Shown: positions 19,933 to 28,581, numbered from the stretch's first letter. The stretch: 64,000 nucleotides of DNA from Pelotomaculum sp. UBA1371 (GCA_002305915.1 DBRJ01000063.1:58864-122863), one strand, 5' to 3'. Numbers and translations are program-made. Notes: generated by a model from the letters alone, not told the origin.

Positions 19933-20239
19933 TATAATTCCTCCTTTATGTGTTGATTAATAATAAAAATATTTAGGGAACTCTTTTGTTTTAAATCATG
20001 AAAAGGCCGTGGAGCATTATTGGCACGTTAGAAAATGCCTGTCGGCTTTAACATTAATCCCGCCAAATTCCTCCCTTCCGCTGCTTTACAGTATTTTATG
20101 ATTTTAAACCTCGAGTTGTCACAGAATCAGGTAAAATCTAACAAATTATTTTGTTTAATCTAATAGAAATCTAAAGTCCGGCTCCATCTCTCCTTGCCGT
20201 CATCCAGGATCAGACAATATTTTCTTTTAAAGATTTTTA
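19933..20239 (+). other. intergenic region between YjcZ-like genes and divIB
   Basis: AT-rich divergent region without a gene. It must hold the minus-strand promoter of the two small genes, which I cannot assign, and it leads into the plus-strand promoter of divIB at 20240-20267. Confidence 0.4.
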
Positions 20240-20267
20240 TGGACAAGTCTTACTTGGTTGGTATAAT
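20240..20267 (+). promoter_or_regulatory. sigma-A type promoter for divIB
   Basis: TGGACA (20240-20245), a 16-base spacer and a perfect TATAAT (20262-20267), ending 19 bases before the divIB start. It would restart transcription of the divIB-ftsZ part of the cluster. Confidence 0.75.
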
Positions 20268-20286
20268 TACATATGGGGAAAACTAA

Positions 20287-21054
20287 TTGAGTCGGACCGG
20301 AGTGAAATTCTTGACCGGTTACTATAAAAGAGGCAACGGGAAGAAAAAATGGAATGTCTTGGAAAGCATTTTTTTTGTTTTAATAGTCATTGTAAGCGGA
20401 TATGTCCTGCTGCAGTCGCCAATTTTTGAAGTCCACCGGGTACTGGTGCGGGGCAATGAGTATATAAGCGAGGAGCAAATAATTTCCGCTGCTAATATCG
20501 GTATTGGTGAAAACATTTTTAAGGTTGATTTGAATACCGCTAAAGCCAACCTGAAATTAATCTCAATGGTCAAAGAAGTCCGGTTAGACAGGTCGTTTCC
20601 ATCGTCTGTGGTAATAAATGTGCTGGAACGTAAGCCCCTGGGCCTTTTGCCCGCCCGGGAAGGCTTTATCAAGGTGGATGAAGAAGCTATTTATTTGCAG
20701 GAAGCGAAGGCCGGTACCCCAGGACTGCCCGTGTTGACGGGCATCGAATATGAACTGCCCAATCCCGGGCAGGCTGTCCAATCGGAAAGGCTGAGAGATG
20801 CCCTGGAGGTAATCACGGGATTGCCTGCTTCAGTTGTGGCCAGTCTTTCGGAGGTCCATACCGGTGAGGATGGTCAAATAATCCTTTACACCCTGGAGGG
20901 GATCCAGTGCCGTTTAGGACTGGCCATGGAGATACCGGAAAAAGGGGCTATTCTGGAACAGCTTTTGCAGCAATTAAGCAAACAGAAGGATAAGATTAAT
21001 TATATTGATCTTTCATGTGCCGGCCAGCCGGTTGTCCTTTACAAAGTTAAATAG
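20287..21054 (+). CDS. divIB: cell division protein DivIB/FtsQ
   Basis: Bitopic divisome protein joining FtsL and DivIC outside the membrane. It has a basic cytoplasmic head, a membrane segment (about residues 27-46), then a POTRA domain (FEVHRVLVRGNEYISEEQI, about 49-118) and a beta domain with VLERKPLGLLP and a later DLSC segment. Length is 255, near the usual. TTG 20287 has GGGGA just upstream and the promoter at 20240-20267. It sits after murA, as in other clostridia. Confidence 0.9.
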   Translation: MSRTGVKFLTGYYKRGNGKKKWNVLESIFFVLIVIVSGYVLLQSPIFEVHRVLVRGNEYISEEQIISAANIGIGENIFKVDLNTAKANLKLISMVKEVRLDRSFPSSVVINVLERKPLGLLPAREGFIKVDEEAIYLQEAKAGTPGLPVLTGIEYELPNPGQAVQSERLRDALEVITGLPASVVASLSEVHTGEDGQIILYTLEGIQCRLGLAMEIPEKGAILEQLLQQLSKQKDKINYIDLSCAGQPVVLYKVK

Positions 21055-21062
21055 CGGGGGCG

Positions 21063-21764
21063 ATGATTTTGAGAAGCTACAAGTGGGCCATTATCCTGGT
21101 TGGTTTGGTCCTGGGCATTATGCTGGCCGCACAGTACCGCGTTACCAGGGAGATTCAGGCCAACGAAGTTGTCCAGAGAGCGCAGGAGCTTTCCACACAG
21201 ATTGAAAAACTAAAAATTGACCGGGATAGCTTCCAAAAACAGGTGGATGAACTGCGTTCTCAATTGGATGAAGTAACTGCAGGTCCCCAGGTCTCCGAAA
21301 TAAAAGAAGCGCTGGAACATGCCAGAATTGAGGCTGGTGTAAGCGAGGTAAGCGGTCCCGGCGTAGAGGTTACCTTGAACGACAGCAGTGTAGCCCTTAA
21401 GCCGGGTCAAAATCCGAACCTTTATGTCCTGCATGATGAAGATATCTTGCGGGTCCTGAACGAGTTGAGGGCGGCCGGCGCGGAAGCTCTCTCCATTAAC
21501 GGACAGAGACTTTTGGCTACCACCGAAGTTCGCTGTACCGGTCCGACCATTCTCCTGAATAAGAATAAGCGCCTGGCGCCTCCCTATGTGATTACGGCCA
21601 TCGGCAATCCGGATATCCTGGAGAGTTCGCTTAAAATGAAAGGCGGAGTGGCGGAAACTCTCCAGTTTTGGGGGATCCAGGTCGCGGTTAAAAAATTGCC
21701 TGAGGTAATCGTACCGGCCTACAGTGGCGGAATCAGGTTTGAGTATGCCGAGGCAGAGAGTTAG
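21063..21764 (+). CDS. DUF881 (YlxW/YlxX) family protein, first copy
   Basis: A 233-residue membrane-anchored protein: one N-terminal membrane segment (about residues 7-24), a coiled coil (about 30-75), then the DUF881 domain with VSGPGVEVTLND, LRAAGAEALSINGQR and the late AIGNPDILESSL. The family lies beside divIB and sbp in most spore formers; its molecular role is not established, and location suggests division or septum work. It is followed after 11 bases by a second member, only partly similar outside the core motifs. Confidence 0.88.
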   Translation: MILRSYKWAIILVGLVLGIMLAAQYRVTREIQANEVVQRAQELSTQIEKLKIDRDSFQKQVDELRSQLDEVTAGPQVSEIKEALEHARIEAGVSEVSGPGVEVTLNDSSVALKPGQNPNLYVLHDEDILRVLNELRAAGAEALSINGQRLLATTEVRCTGPTILLNKNKRLAPPYVITAIGNPDILESSLKMKGGVAETLQFWGIQVAVKKLPEVIVPAYSGGIRFEYAEAES

Positions 21765-21775
21765 GGGATTAGCTT

Positions 21776-22480
21776 GTGAATAAGTCAACATATTTATATA
21801 TAACAATTTTTGCCGTCGTAGTGGGTTCAATGCTGGCCATGCAGTTTCGCACAGCCAGCAGTGATGATCTTCCGGTTCCCTTTGACAGGCTTCAGGAATT
21901 AACCATTGAAAAAAAACAGCTGGAAAAAGACGTAAATCAGCTTCAAGAAGAGGCTTCAGACCTGGAAGCAAAGCTGGAGGAGGCCATGATAAGTCACGCC
22001 GGGGCTGCTGGAGCGTTGGAAAGTGAGCTGTATAAAATCAAGCTGTATGCCGGACTTCTGCCGGTGGTTGGTCCGGGAGTGGAAGTGACGCTGGATAACC
22101 CGTCCGGCGCCGGCTTAAGATACGGTGAGAATGCCGGTTATACTATTAAAGATGAAGATTTGTTAAGAGTTTTAAACGACCTGCGGGGCGCCGGAGCGGA
22201 GGCTATAGCGGTAAATGGCCAGAGGATTCTGGCCACCAGCGAGGTCCGCCTGGCGGGAAATCATATTAATGTAAACCTCACCCGGCTTTCACCTCCCTAC
22301 AAGATTATTGCCATCGGCAATCCCGGCACGCTGAAAAGCAGTCTGGAGTTAAAAGGCGGGCTGGCAGAGTACTTGAGCGAGCAAGGGGCGCTTGTGAACG
22401 TGGAGACCAAGGAACAAATCCGGGTGCCTGCTTATGACGGTTCCCTGCGTCTGGAATATGCCGGACCAACCCAGAAATAA
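21776..22480 (+). CDS. DUF881 (YlxW/YlxX) family protein, second copy
   Basis: Same architecture as the preceding gene: N-terminal membrane segment, coiled coil (QLEKDVNQLQEEASDLEAKL) and DUF881 domain with VVGPGVEVTLDN, LRGAGAEAIAVNGQR and AIGNPGTLKSSLELKGG. It is 234 residues from GTG 21776. Adjacent pairs of this family are common and suggest a hetero-oligomer, but that is inference. Confidence 0.88.
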   Translation: MNKSTYLYITIFAVVVGSMLAMQFRTASSDDLPVPFDRLQELTIEKKQLEKDVNQLQEEASDLEAKLEEAMISHAGAAGALESELYKIKLYAGLLPVVGPGVEVTLDNPSGAGLRYGENAGYTIKDEDLLRVLNDLRGAGAEAIAVNGQRILATSEVRLAGNHINVNLTRLSPPYKIIAIGNPGTLKSSLELKGGLAEYLSEQGALVNVETKEQIRVPAYDGSLRLEYAGPTQK

Positions 22481-22536
22481 GCTCCGGTTTTGAAAATTTT
22501 ACATAAATACTAGATAGACGAAGGTGATGGCTAACA

Positions 22537-22878
22537 ATGTGGTTGGGGCTTTGGTTGACTGTTATCGGAATTGCAGCGGGTGTTCTCATCGGGCTCAACA
22601 TGCCCGTAGTCCTGCCCCATGCTTATGCCAAGTATTTATCCGTGGCGGCCCTGGCGGCCCTGGACTCGGTTTTTGGCGGTTTGCGCGCTGCTATGGAAGA
22701 ACACTTTGATAACACTATTTTTATTACCGGTTTTTTCAGCAACGCCCTGCTGGCCGCGGGGCTGGCCTTTGTTGGAGAACGTCTTGGAATCGACCTTTAT
22801 CTGGCTGCAGTGGTGGCCTTTGGTGTCAGGTTATTCCAGAACCTTGCTATTATCCGCCGTCACCTGCTAAAAAAATAA
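22537..22878 (+). CDS. sbp: small basic protein Sbp (DUF1290)
   Basis: A 113-residue membrane protein with three predicted helices and a conserved centre (DSVFGGLRA, FFSNALLAAGL, RLFQNLAIIRR). The family is found between the DUF881 genes and ftsA in Firmicutes, its B. subtilis member being called small basic protein. Biochemical role is unknown; a link with division is inferred from place. ATG 22537 follows GAAGGTG. Confidence 0.9.
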   Translation: MWLGLWLTVIGIAAGVLIGLNMPVVLPHAYAKYLSVAALAALDSVFGGLRAAMEEHFDNTIFITGFFSNALLAAGLAFVGERLGIDLYLAAVVAFGVRLFQNLAIIRRHLLKK

Positions 22879-22901
22879 ATTTTTAAAAGGGAAATCGCCA
22901 T

Positions 22902-24146
22902 TTGCGTGGAATCCTAACAAAACAGCCAAAGTTTGGTCGGGAGGCGCCCTGGTTGGCTAAAGATCTACCCGTTGTATTAATGGGCCTTGATCCTGGTACT
23001 TCGAAGAACGCTGTGGTCATTGCCCTTGTTTACAAAGGATCCCTTGAACTGGTAGGAGTGGGAGAATCCCCCAGTGTAGGTATCCATAAGGGTGTAATAG
23101 ACAATCCTGCTCTCACGGCAAAGTCTGTTAAACAAGCACTGGAAAAAGCTGAAAAGATGGCAGGGATCAGGGTAGGCAGGGTTTCTGTCAGTTATTGCAG
23201 TGCAAATATAGAAGTTCTTAATTCTCCGGGCGGCCTGACGCTGACCGGGCAATTAGGCTCCCGCTCCGGGAAAGAACGCCCTGCAGTTGATCCGGCGCTG
23301 GCTGCAGTGCCCCCGGGCCGGAGGATCATTAAGCGACTACCGGCACCTTTAACACGAACAGTTCCCGGACTGGAACAGAACTGTGACCGGATTGTAACAG
23401 CGCCCTCAGAAGATATTGCAAATTTAATTGAGTGCGCGCGCCTGGCCGGCCTTGCCGTTCAGGAAGTGGTCTACAGCCCCCTGGCCAGTTCATACGCGTT
23501 GCTAACGCCTGCTGAAAAAGAATTGGGAACTATTCTGATAGATATTGGGTCGGGGATTACCTCCGTTAGTATTTTCAACAGGGGTTTGCTCAGGGAAACA
23601 GCCGTGCTCCCCCTGGGGGGAGAGCACCTGGTCGGTGATCTTGCTATAGGACTTAGCATGTCCCTGACCCGGGCCGTGGAAATACTAAGGGAATATAAGC
23701 CCGAAGATGAGGAAGCCCCGGGGGGAAATGATGACGGCGCTGGAAACGGTGTATGTGTTGCTGTAAAAAGCAAGAATACCCGGGATCTGGTTCGTTCTAT
23801 CATTGAGGCCAGGCTCACGGAGATTTTTACTCTCGCCGGCGAAGTAATCAGGGGTTTTGATTACCCTGGTCTCCTGCCCGGGGGAGTCGTGATCCATGGA
23901 GGCGTATCCCAGTTAAGCGGACTATCTTGTGTAGCTGAAAAAATATTGCAGATTCCTGTCCGGATTGGCCAGCTTCAAAACCCGGGGCCTGCTTTGAAAC
24001 CTGCTTTTGCTAATGCCCTGGGACTTGTTAAATACCGTTTTTCGCGCCTGCCGGGTGAAAAGAAAGTTTCAAGAAACCGCCAGGAACAAAAAGAGGGTTT
24101 TGTGGGCAGGGTTTTCAACTGGTTAGAGGATCGAAACAAGAGATGA
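22902..24146 (+). CDS. ftsA: cell division protein FtsA
   Basis: Actin-like ATPase that tethers FtsZ filaments to the membrane. The phosphate-1 loop MGLDPGTSKNAVVI, phosphate-2 TILIDIGSGITSVSIF and the adenosine motif VIHGGVSQLSGL are visible, and an SHS2 (1C) insertion follows the first motif. The end, GFVGRVFNWLEDRNKR, is a plausible amphipathic membrane-targeting helix. Length is 414; sequence is rather divergent from B. subtilis FtsA. TTG 22902 starts it, and ftsZ follows after 93 bases. Confidence 0.92.
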   Translation: MRGILTKQPKFGREAPWLAKDLPVVLMGLDPGTSKNAVVIALVYKGSLELVGVGESPSVGIHKGVIDNPALTAKSVKQALEKAEKMAGIRVGRVSVSYCSANIEVLNSPGGLTLTGQLGSRSGKERPAVDPALAAVPPGRRIIKRLPAPLTRTVPGLEQNCDRIVTAPSEDIANLIECARLAGLAVQEVVYSPLASSYALLTPAEKELGTILIDIGSGITSVSIFNRGLLRETAVLPLGGEHLVGDLAIGLSMSLTRAVEILREYKPEDEEAPGGNDDGAGNGVCVAVKSKNTRDLVRSIIEARLTEIFTLAGEVIRGFDYPGLLPGGVVIHGGVSQLSGLSCVAEKILQIPVRIGQLQNPGPALKPAFANALGLVKYRFSRLPGEKKVSRNRQEQKEGFVGRVFNWLEDRNKR

Positions 24147-24239
24147 CCTGAGACACCAACCGGCACGCTCATGAAATACTGGATGCGGCGGTTTAGGAAA
24201 TAATCCAAGCGATAGTAATAATAGAGGGGGACTATAGGC

Positions 24240-25289
24240 ATGCTTGACTTTGAACTCGACCTTGACCAGTTCGCCAATATAAAGGTTATTGGGGTCGGGG
24301 GAGGTGGCAATAACGCGGTAAACAGGATGATTCACGCGGGTCTCAAAGGAGTTGAGTTTATCGCGGTAAACACCGACGCCCAGGCGCTTTATTTGGCTCA
24401 GTCCAACCACAAAATTCAAATCGGCACCAAACTGACTAAAGGCCTGGGCTCCGGCGGCAACCCCGAAATCGGCCAAAAGGCCGCCGAAGAAAGCCGCGAT
24501 GAGATCCTGCAGGCCTTGAAGGGTTCTGACATGGTATTTGTTACAGCCGGCATGGGCGGGGGAACAGGCACCGGAGCTGCTCCCATTGTGGCTGAGGTTG
24601 CCAAGGAACTGGGAGCCCTGACCGTGGGTGTTGTAACCAAGCCGTTTACATTCGAAGGGCGTAAGAGAGCTGCCCAGGCGGATGCCGGAATTGAGACTCT
24701 GAAGGAAAAGGTTGACACACTGATTACCATTCCCAACGACAGGTTATTACAGGTCATTGAAAAGCAAACATCTATTGTTGAGGCTTTCCGGATTGCAGAT
24801 GATGTGTTGCGCCAGGGTGTTCAGGGCATTTCCGACTTAATTGCCGTACCCGGCCTAATCAACCTTGATTTTGCCGATGTAAAGACCATTATGAAGGAAA
24901 CTGGTTCCGCTTTGATGGGTATCGGCACCGCAGGCGGGGATAACAGGGCTACGGAGGCCGCCCGGGCATCCATTTCCAGCCCGCTGCTGGAAACCTCCAT
25001 TGAGGGGGCCAGGGGAGTTTTATTGAATATTACAGGTGGTGCTTCCCTGGGTCTGTTTGAGGTAAACGAGGCGGCGGAGATTATTGCCCAGGCCGCCGAT
25101 CCTGAGGCCAACATTATTTTTGGAGCGGTTATCGACGAGCGGATGGAAGATGATGTCCGGGTAACCGTTATTGCCACGGGATTTGATCAGAGGGCACCGA
25201 AAAAGGGACGAACCGTTGATGAACTGGAAATTAAACCATTGTCTACCCATGATGATCTGGATATTCCGGCTTTTTTGCGCAGACGATAA
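24240..25289 (+). CDS. ftsZ: cell division protein FtsZ
   Basis: Tubulin-like GTPase that forms the Z ring. The glycine loop [13 protein letters not shown], the tubulin signature [10 protein letters not shown] (about residues 104-113), the T7 loop [11 protein letters not shown] and the C-terminal [12 protein letters not shown], which docks FtsA and SepF, are all present. Length is 349. A ribosome site GAGGGGG precedes ATG 24240. FtsA lies directly upstream and sepF about 16 kb downstream. Confidence 0.99.
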   Translation: MLDFELDLDQFANIKVIGVGGGGNNAVNRMIHAGLKGVEFIAVNTDAQALYLAQSNHKIQIGTKLTKGLGSGGNPEIGQKAAEESRDEILQALKGSDMVFVTAGMGGGTGTGAAPIVAEVAKELGALTVGVVTKPFTFEGRKRAAQADAGIETLKEKVDTLITIPNDRLLQVIEKQTSIVEAFRIADDVLRQGVQGISDLIAVPGLINLDFADVKTIMKETGSALMGIGTAGGDNRATEAARASISSPLLETSIEGARGVLLNITGGASLGLFEVNEAAEIIAQAADPEANIIFGAVIDERMEDDVRVTVIATGFDQRAPKKGRTVDELEIKPLSTHDDLDIPAFLRRR

Positions 25290-25295
25290 AAATAC

Positions 25296-25322
25296 ACCCC
25301 CCTGCCGGACATGGGGTTTTTT
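25296..25322 (+). terminator. weak terminator after ftsZ
   Basis: ACCCC (25296-25300) pairs with GGGGT (25313-25317) across a 12-base loop, and the last base starts a run of six T. The stem is short, so read-through is likely. Confidence 0.5.
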
Positions 25323-25391
25323 GTGAAAGGAGTATAAATAAAACCCGCTCCACCAAAGCTATGAGATATTATAGCGGAAGGGGGACGGTAT

Positions 25392-25505
25392 GTGGCCGGG
25401 CGGAAAAAGAACCCTGTTAAGATTGAAATCAGGAAAAATCGCAAGGAAGAATTGAACCGGATCCGGGGAACTCAAAAAGTAATTGACCCGGAGCGGGGTC
25501 CCTAA
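25392..25505 (+). CDS. small basic protein of unknown function (37 residues)
   Basis: GTG 25392 has GGGGGA 6 bases upstream (25380-25385) and opens a 37-codon frame ending at TAA 25503. The product is highly charged and basic (VAGRKKNPVKIEIRKNRKEE near the start) with no membrane segment. It lies between the ftsZ terminator and selD, where no other gene fits. Too short to judge by motif, so only the ribosome site and composition support it. Confidence 0.4.
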   Translation: MAGRKKNPVKIEIRKNRKEELNRIRGTQKVIDPERGP

Positions 25506-25545
25506 AATAAATAAAATAAATACTTTACGGAAAAGGGGAGGAACA

Positions 25546-26595
25546 ATGACTAAGAATAAAAACCCGCGGCTGACCACGCTTGCAGGTAGCGCCGGGTGAG
25601 CAGCGAAGCTGAGTCCTCAGGACCTGGCGCAGGTACTGTGCCGGTTGGCTCCGGTGGAGGACCCGAATTTGCTGGTAGGTTCCTCCACCTGCGACGACGC
25701 GGCGGTTTTCCGCCTGAATGATGACACTGCCATTGTCCAGACTGTCGATTATTTTACACCGGTGGTGGACGATCCCTATACCTTTGGGTCCATAACTGCG
25801 GCAAATGCTTTGAGCGATATTTACGCGATGGGGGCAAAACCGCTCCTGGCCCTAAATATTATCGGTTTTCCCTGCAAGGAACTGTCCCTGGAAGTGCTGG
25901 TGGAAATTCTGCGGGGCGGCGCTGACAAGGTTAAAGAAGCCGGAGCCCTGGTGGTGGGCGGCCACACCATTGAGGATAAAGAGCCTAAATACGGGCTTGC
26001 CGTCACCGGCCTGGTACATCCGGACAGGGTGGTTAAAAATGCCGGGGCGCTTCCGGGGGATGCCCTGATTCTAACCAAGCCTTTGGGGAGCGGCATTATA
26101 GTTACTGCCGTTAAAGGTGATCTGGCTGACGACCGGACGTACAACAGTGCTGTAAAGCTGATGGAGGCGCTGAACGATCGGGCTTCCCGGGTCATGATTG
26201 AAGCCGGGGCGCATGCCTGCACGGACATCACAGGATTCGGATTGCTGGGCCATCTTTACGAAATGGCGGCAGCCGGCAGCGTGGGAGCCCGCATCTATTT
26301 GTCACAAATACCCGTCCTGGAACAGGTCCGTGAGCTTGCCTCCATTGGGTTGATCCCGGCTGGAGCTTACCGGAACCTGAACTATCTTGAGGAAAAGCTG
26401 CAGTGGAGCAGTTCCATTGATGAAACGGACAAACTGATCCTGGCCGACCCCCAGACTTCGGGGGGGCTCCTGATGGCCGTCCCGGGGGATAAAGCGGCAG
26501 CTGTCCTGGAAGCACTGGAAGTTGAAGGTGTAACGGGAGCACAGATTGGTGAAATAATAGATAATGAAAAGCCATTGATAAAAATTGAAGACTGA
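25546..26595 (+). CDS. selD: selenophosphate synthetase SelD, a selenoprotein (UGA at codon 18)
   Basis: Makes selenophosphate from selenide and ATP for selenocysteine and selenouridine synthesis. ATG 25546 (GGGGAGG at 25535-25541) opens a frame interrupted only by TGA 25597-25599, and the frame then continues to 26595. The residue read by UGA is in the sequence RLTTLAGSAG-U-AAKLSP, exactly the catalytic Cys/Sec position of SelD (GCGCK in E. coli). Beyond it lie DDAAVF, GGHTIEDKEPKYGLAVTG and TDITGFGLLGHL, all family signatures. Total length is 349. A hairpin at 25618-25638 is a candidate insertion signal. Annotators that stop at UGA would start it wrongly at TTG 25645. Confidence 0.95.
25618..25638 (+). 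promoter_or_regulatory. candidate bacterial SECIS hairpin in selD
   Basis: CAG-G-ACCTG (25618-25626), loop GCG, then CAGGT-A-CTG (25630-25638) folds into an 8-bp stem with one G/A mismatch. The apical loop begins with G and lies 27 bases after the UGA, inside the spacing accepted for bacterial SECIS elements. SelB would read it to insert selenocysteine. Confidence 0.65.
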
Positions 26596-26614
26596 AACGT
26601 TTAAAATAAACCTG

Positions 26615-26957
26615 TCAACCCCTCCTGATGATAGAATTCAAAACTTCGTCGAAAGGCATTTCCCCAATTTCATCAAGCAACTGGTCCAGTTTGGTCCTTC
26701 GTCTTAGCGAGCCTTCCAGGAGAATTTCAATGACCTGATCTTTGTCTACCGCTATCGAACTGACTTCCAGGACGCCTGCCAGGAGCCCCAGGATGACCAG
26801 GATTTTTTGGGGTGTAAGTAATGGTAATTTTTTTTTTGACGCTGGTGCAGCCGGCGTCTTTTGTTTTTGGAATGTTTTGTGCGGGATACCCTTTTCCCTG
26901 AGTGAACTGGGCTAAGGCCTGTTCGAATAAAGAAAGCAGGTCATTAGAAGGAGACAA
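26615..26957 (-). pseudogene. small conserved gene frameshifted at an A10 run
   Basis: Minus strand, from TTG 26957 (GGGGGG 6 bases upstream) to TGA at 26615. The first 43 codons (MSPSNDLLSLFEQALAQF at the start) run into ten A (26837-26828), after which the original frame becomes low-quality sequence. One base over, the frame reads LTPQKILVILGLLAGVLEVSS, IEILLEGSLRRRTKLDQLLD and ends in FDEVLNSIIRRG, clearly protein-like, but has no start codon of its own. Loss of one A would join them into a protein of about 112 residues. This may be a real frameshift, a sequencing error or slippage. Function is unknown. Confidence 0.7.
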
Positions 26958-27002
26958 GGGATTCCCCCCTTTTTAGGACGAAAAAGCATTCAAAGACCGG
27001 TT

Positions 27003-27128
27003 TTAGGGAAAAATGACCGGCACCCCGGCTCTGCTTGGTGACCCTGCAAGTCCTGTAGCAAAAAGAATGGCAAGACTTGTTGCGATAATCAGTAATAGAT
27101 CATGTTGAACATTTTCCAGGTCGGGCAA
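27003..27128 (-). CDS. small membrane protein of unknown function (41 residues)
   Basis: Minus-strand frame from TTG 27128, with AAAGGTG about 9 bases upstream, to TAA at 27003. It encodes a short head, one hydrophobic helix (DLLLIIATSLAILFATGLAG) and a tail ending VPVIFP. An in-frame ATG at 27149 lacks a ribosome site and sits only 4 bases from a TATAAT-like box (27154-27159), which fits better with the later TTG start. It precedes the frameshifted gene by 45 bases on the same strand, so the two may form an operon convergent with selD. Confidence 0.5.
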   Translation of the reverse strand: MPDLENVQHDLLLIIATSLAILFATGLAGSPSRAGVPVIFP

Positions 27129-27149
27129 TGCAATCACACCTTTTTTCAT

Positions 27150-27471
27150 AGATATTATATTTATATTAATCCGGCTGCCCGTTGGTGTTTATAAAGCAGG
27201 TGTTCCGGCAGAAAGGATCCAGGCGACTAAAAAGCAGCCGGCAGCAATATTTTTGAACTGTAACTGTGTTTTTTGCAGTAAAATGTCAGGGAAAAAATAA
27301 CAGTTGTGTTCAAAACACGACAAATTCTCAAGCCCGGACAATGTATAATAAGGCCAGTGTTGTTATTATTTAACCTATCTGTCATAAAGCAAGAAAGCTT
27401 ACGATAAAATGGTAATAGAGTTATTATAATATTTTCTGGAAAGTTTGCTCCAGGAGCAGGAGAATAAATCT
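27150..27471 (+). other. intergenic region upstream of spoIIGA
   Basis: No solid gene. A minus-strand frame (27190 to about 27324) encodes a hydrophobic stretch but lacks a proper start site. The region holds the candidate spoIIG promoter (27316-27349) and a 120-base AT-rich leader before spoIIGA. Confidence 0.4.
27316..27349 (+). promoter_or_regulatory. candidate Spo0A-controlled spoIIG promoter
   Basis: A perfect TATAAT lies at 27344-27349. At 27316-27322 CACGACA matches five of seven bases of the inverted Spo0A box (TTCGACA) and falls over the -35 zone, as in the B. subtilis spoIIG promoter where Spo0A replaces a poorly placed -35. No good TTGACA is present. The assignment rests on position and a partial match. 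Confidence 0.4.
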
Positions 27472-28389
27472 ATGACGGCATTTACCGTCTATCTCGACCA
27501 GGTTTTCCTGGGCAACATGGTCATGAATTACATCATCCTATGGGCTGCTGCAAAGATAAGCCGCGTTCCGGTTGGAAAAACCAGGCTTGCCGCAGGAGCA
27601 GCGCTGGGAGCCGGCTATGCAGTGGTTGCTTTATTACCCGGCTGCAGCCTTCTCTTAACAATAGGTTTTAAAACTGCCGCTTCCATCATAATCACAGCCG
27701 CAACATTCTTTCCTGTTCCACTTCGGAAGTTTATCACCTGTCTTGGTTGTTTTTATTTAACATCTTTTGTGCTGGGCGGGCTGGTGTTCGGAGTCATCTT
27801 CTTTTTTCATGCCGGCGTCATAACCAGTCTAAGTGGTGTAGGCGTGATCATCAACCAGCACCTGTGGACGGGTATTCTTCTGGGGCTGGCGGCCTTTTGG
27901 GCAGCTGTAAAAGGTTTTAACGCACTTCAAAAGAAGGGATTGCTGGAAAACATTTTTAAAATTCCTGTTTTAATTCGCACAGACAGTAAACAGGTGAAAG
28001 TGGATGCGCTTCTCGATACCGGTAATCAGTTAGAAGACCCCATGACCGGACACCCAGTGATCGTTGTTGAATACAGCCTTCTAAAACCTCTTTTGCCTAT
28101 GCGGTTACACCCTTTTTTTGAAGCAGACGGGGATGCCGACATCTGGGAGATTTTAAGCTCCCTGAGCGGGTGCGGCGCTGCTTCACGCTTTAGTGCCATT
28201 CCCTTTCAGTCCCTGGGTAAGACAAAGGGGCTGCTTCTTGGTTACCGTCCCGATGAAATACTGTTGGAACAGCATGGCCGAAAGCCCTGCGCCGTAAAGG
28301 CAGTTTTGGCCATTTACCGGAAAAGTCTGTTTCCCGGCGGGTCCTGTCAGGCGCTGTTAGGTCCCAACTTGCTTGATCCGGCCTCGTAG
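27472..28389 (+). CDS. spoIIGA: sporulation sigma-E factor processing peptidase SpoIIGA
   Basis: Membrane aspartic protease in the mother-cell septum that removes the pro-sequence of sigma-E after the SpoIIR signal. The N-terminal half has about five membrane helices; the C-terminal half carries DALLDTGNQLEDPMTG, the DTG active-site motif of retroviral-like aspartic proteases. Length is 305 from ATG 27472, which has GGAG 9 bases upstream. sigE, its substrate gene, follows. Confidence 0.95.
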   Translation: MTAFTVYLDQVFLGNMVMNYIILWAAAKISRVPVGKTRLAAGAALGAGYAVVALLPGCSLLLTIGFKTAASIIITAATFFPVPLRKFITCLGCFYLTSFVLGGLVFGVIFFFHAGVITSLSGVGVIINQHLWTGILLGLAAFWAAVKGFNALQKKGLLENIFKIPVLIRTDSKQVKVDALLDTGNQLEDPMTGHPVIVVEYSLLKPLLPMRLHPFFEADGDADIWEILSSLSGCGAASRFSAIPFQSLGKTKGLLLGYRPDEILLEQHGRKPCAVKAVLAIYRKSLFPGGSCQALLGPNLLDPAS

Positions 28390-28581
28390 CCTGACCCCAC
28401 CTGCTCCGGTCCAGGCAACAGGCCAGTCTCCGGTTAAGATTACTTAATTGTGCCGTCGCAGCCAGGCCCCTGCAGGACGGACAGATCTGACAAGATCAAG
28501 AGAATGATCCTGTTTTGTTTAATCTGTACCTCTGATTTAGTTCAGGCAGTTATAGTGCCCCAGCGGAGGGAGGACAAGTGT

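Noticed and set aside
27190..27324. Minus-strand frame with a hydrophobic stretch upstream of the small membrane protein
   Set aside because: Only a TTG without a ribosome site is available, and it overlaps the probable spoIIG promoter.
28450..28581. Longer sigE start at 28450
   Set aside because: The extra 44 residues have no similarity to sigma-E; GTG 28582 has a strong ribosome site and gives the normal length.
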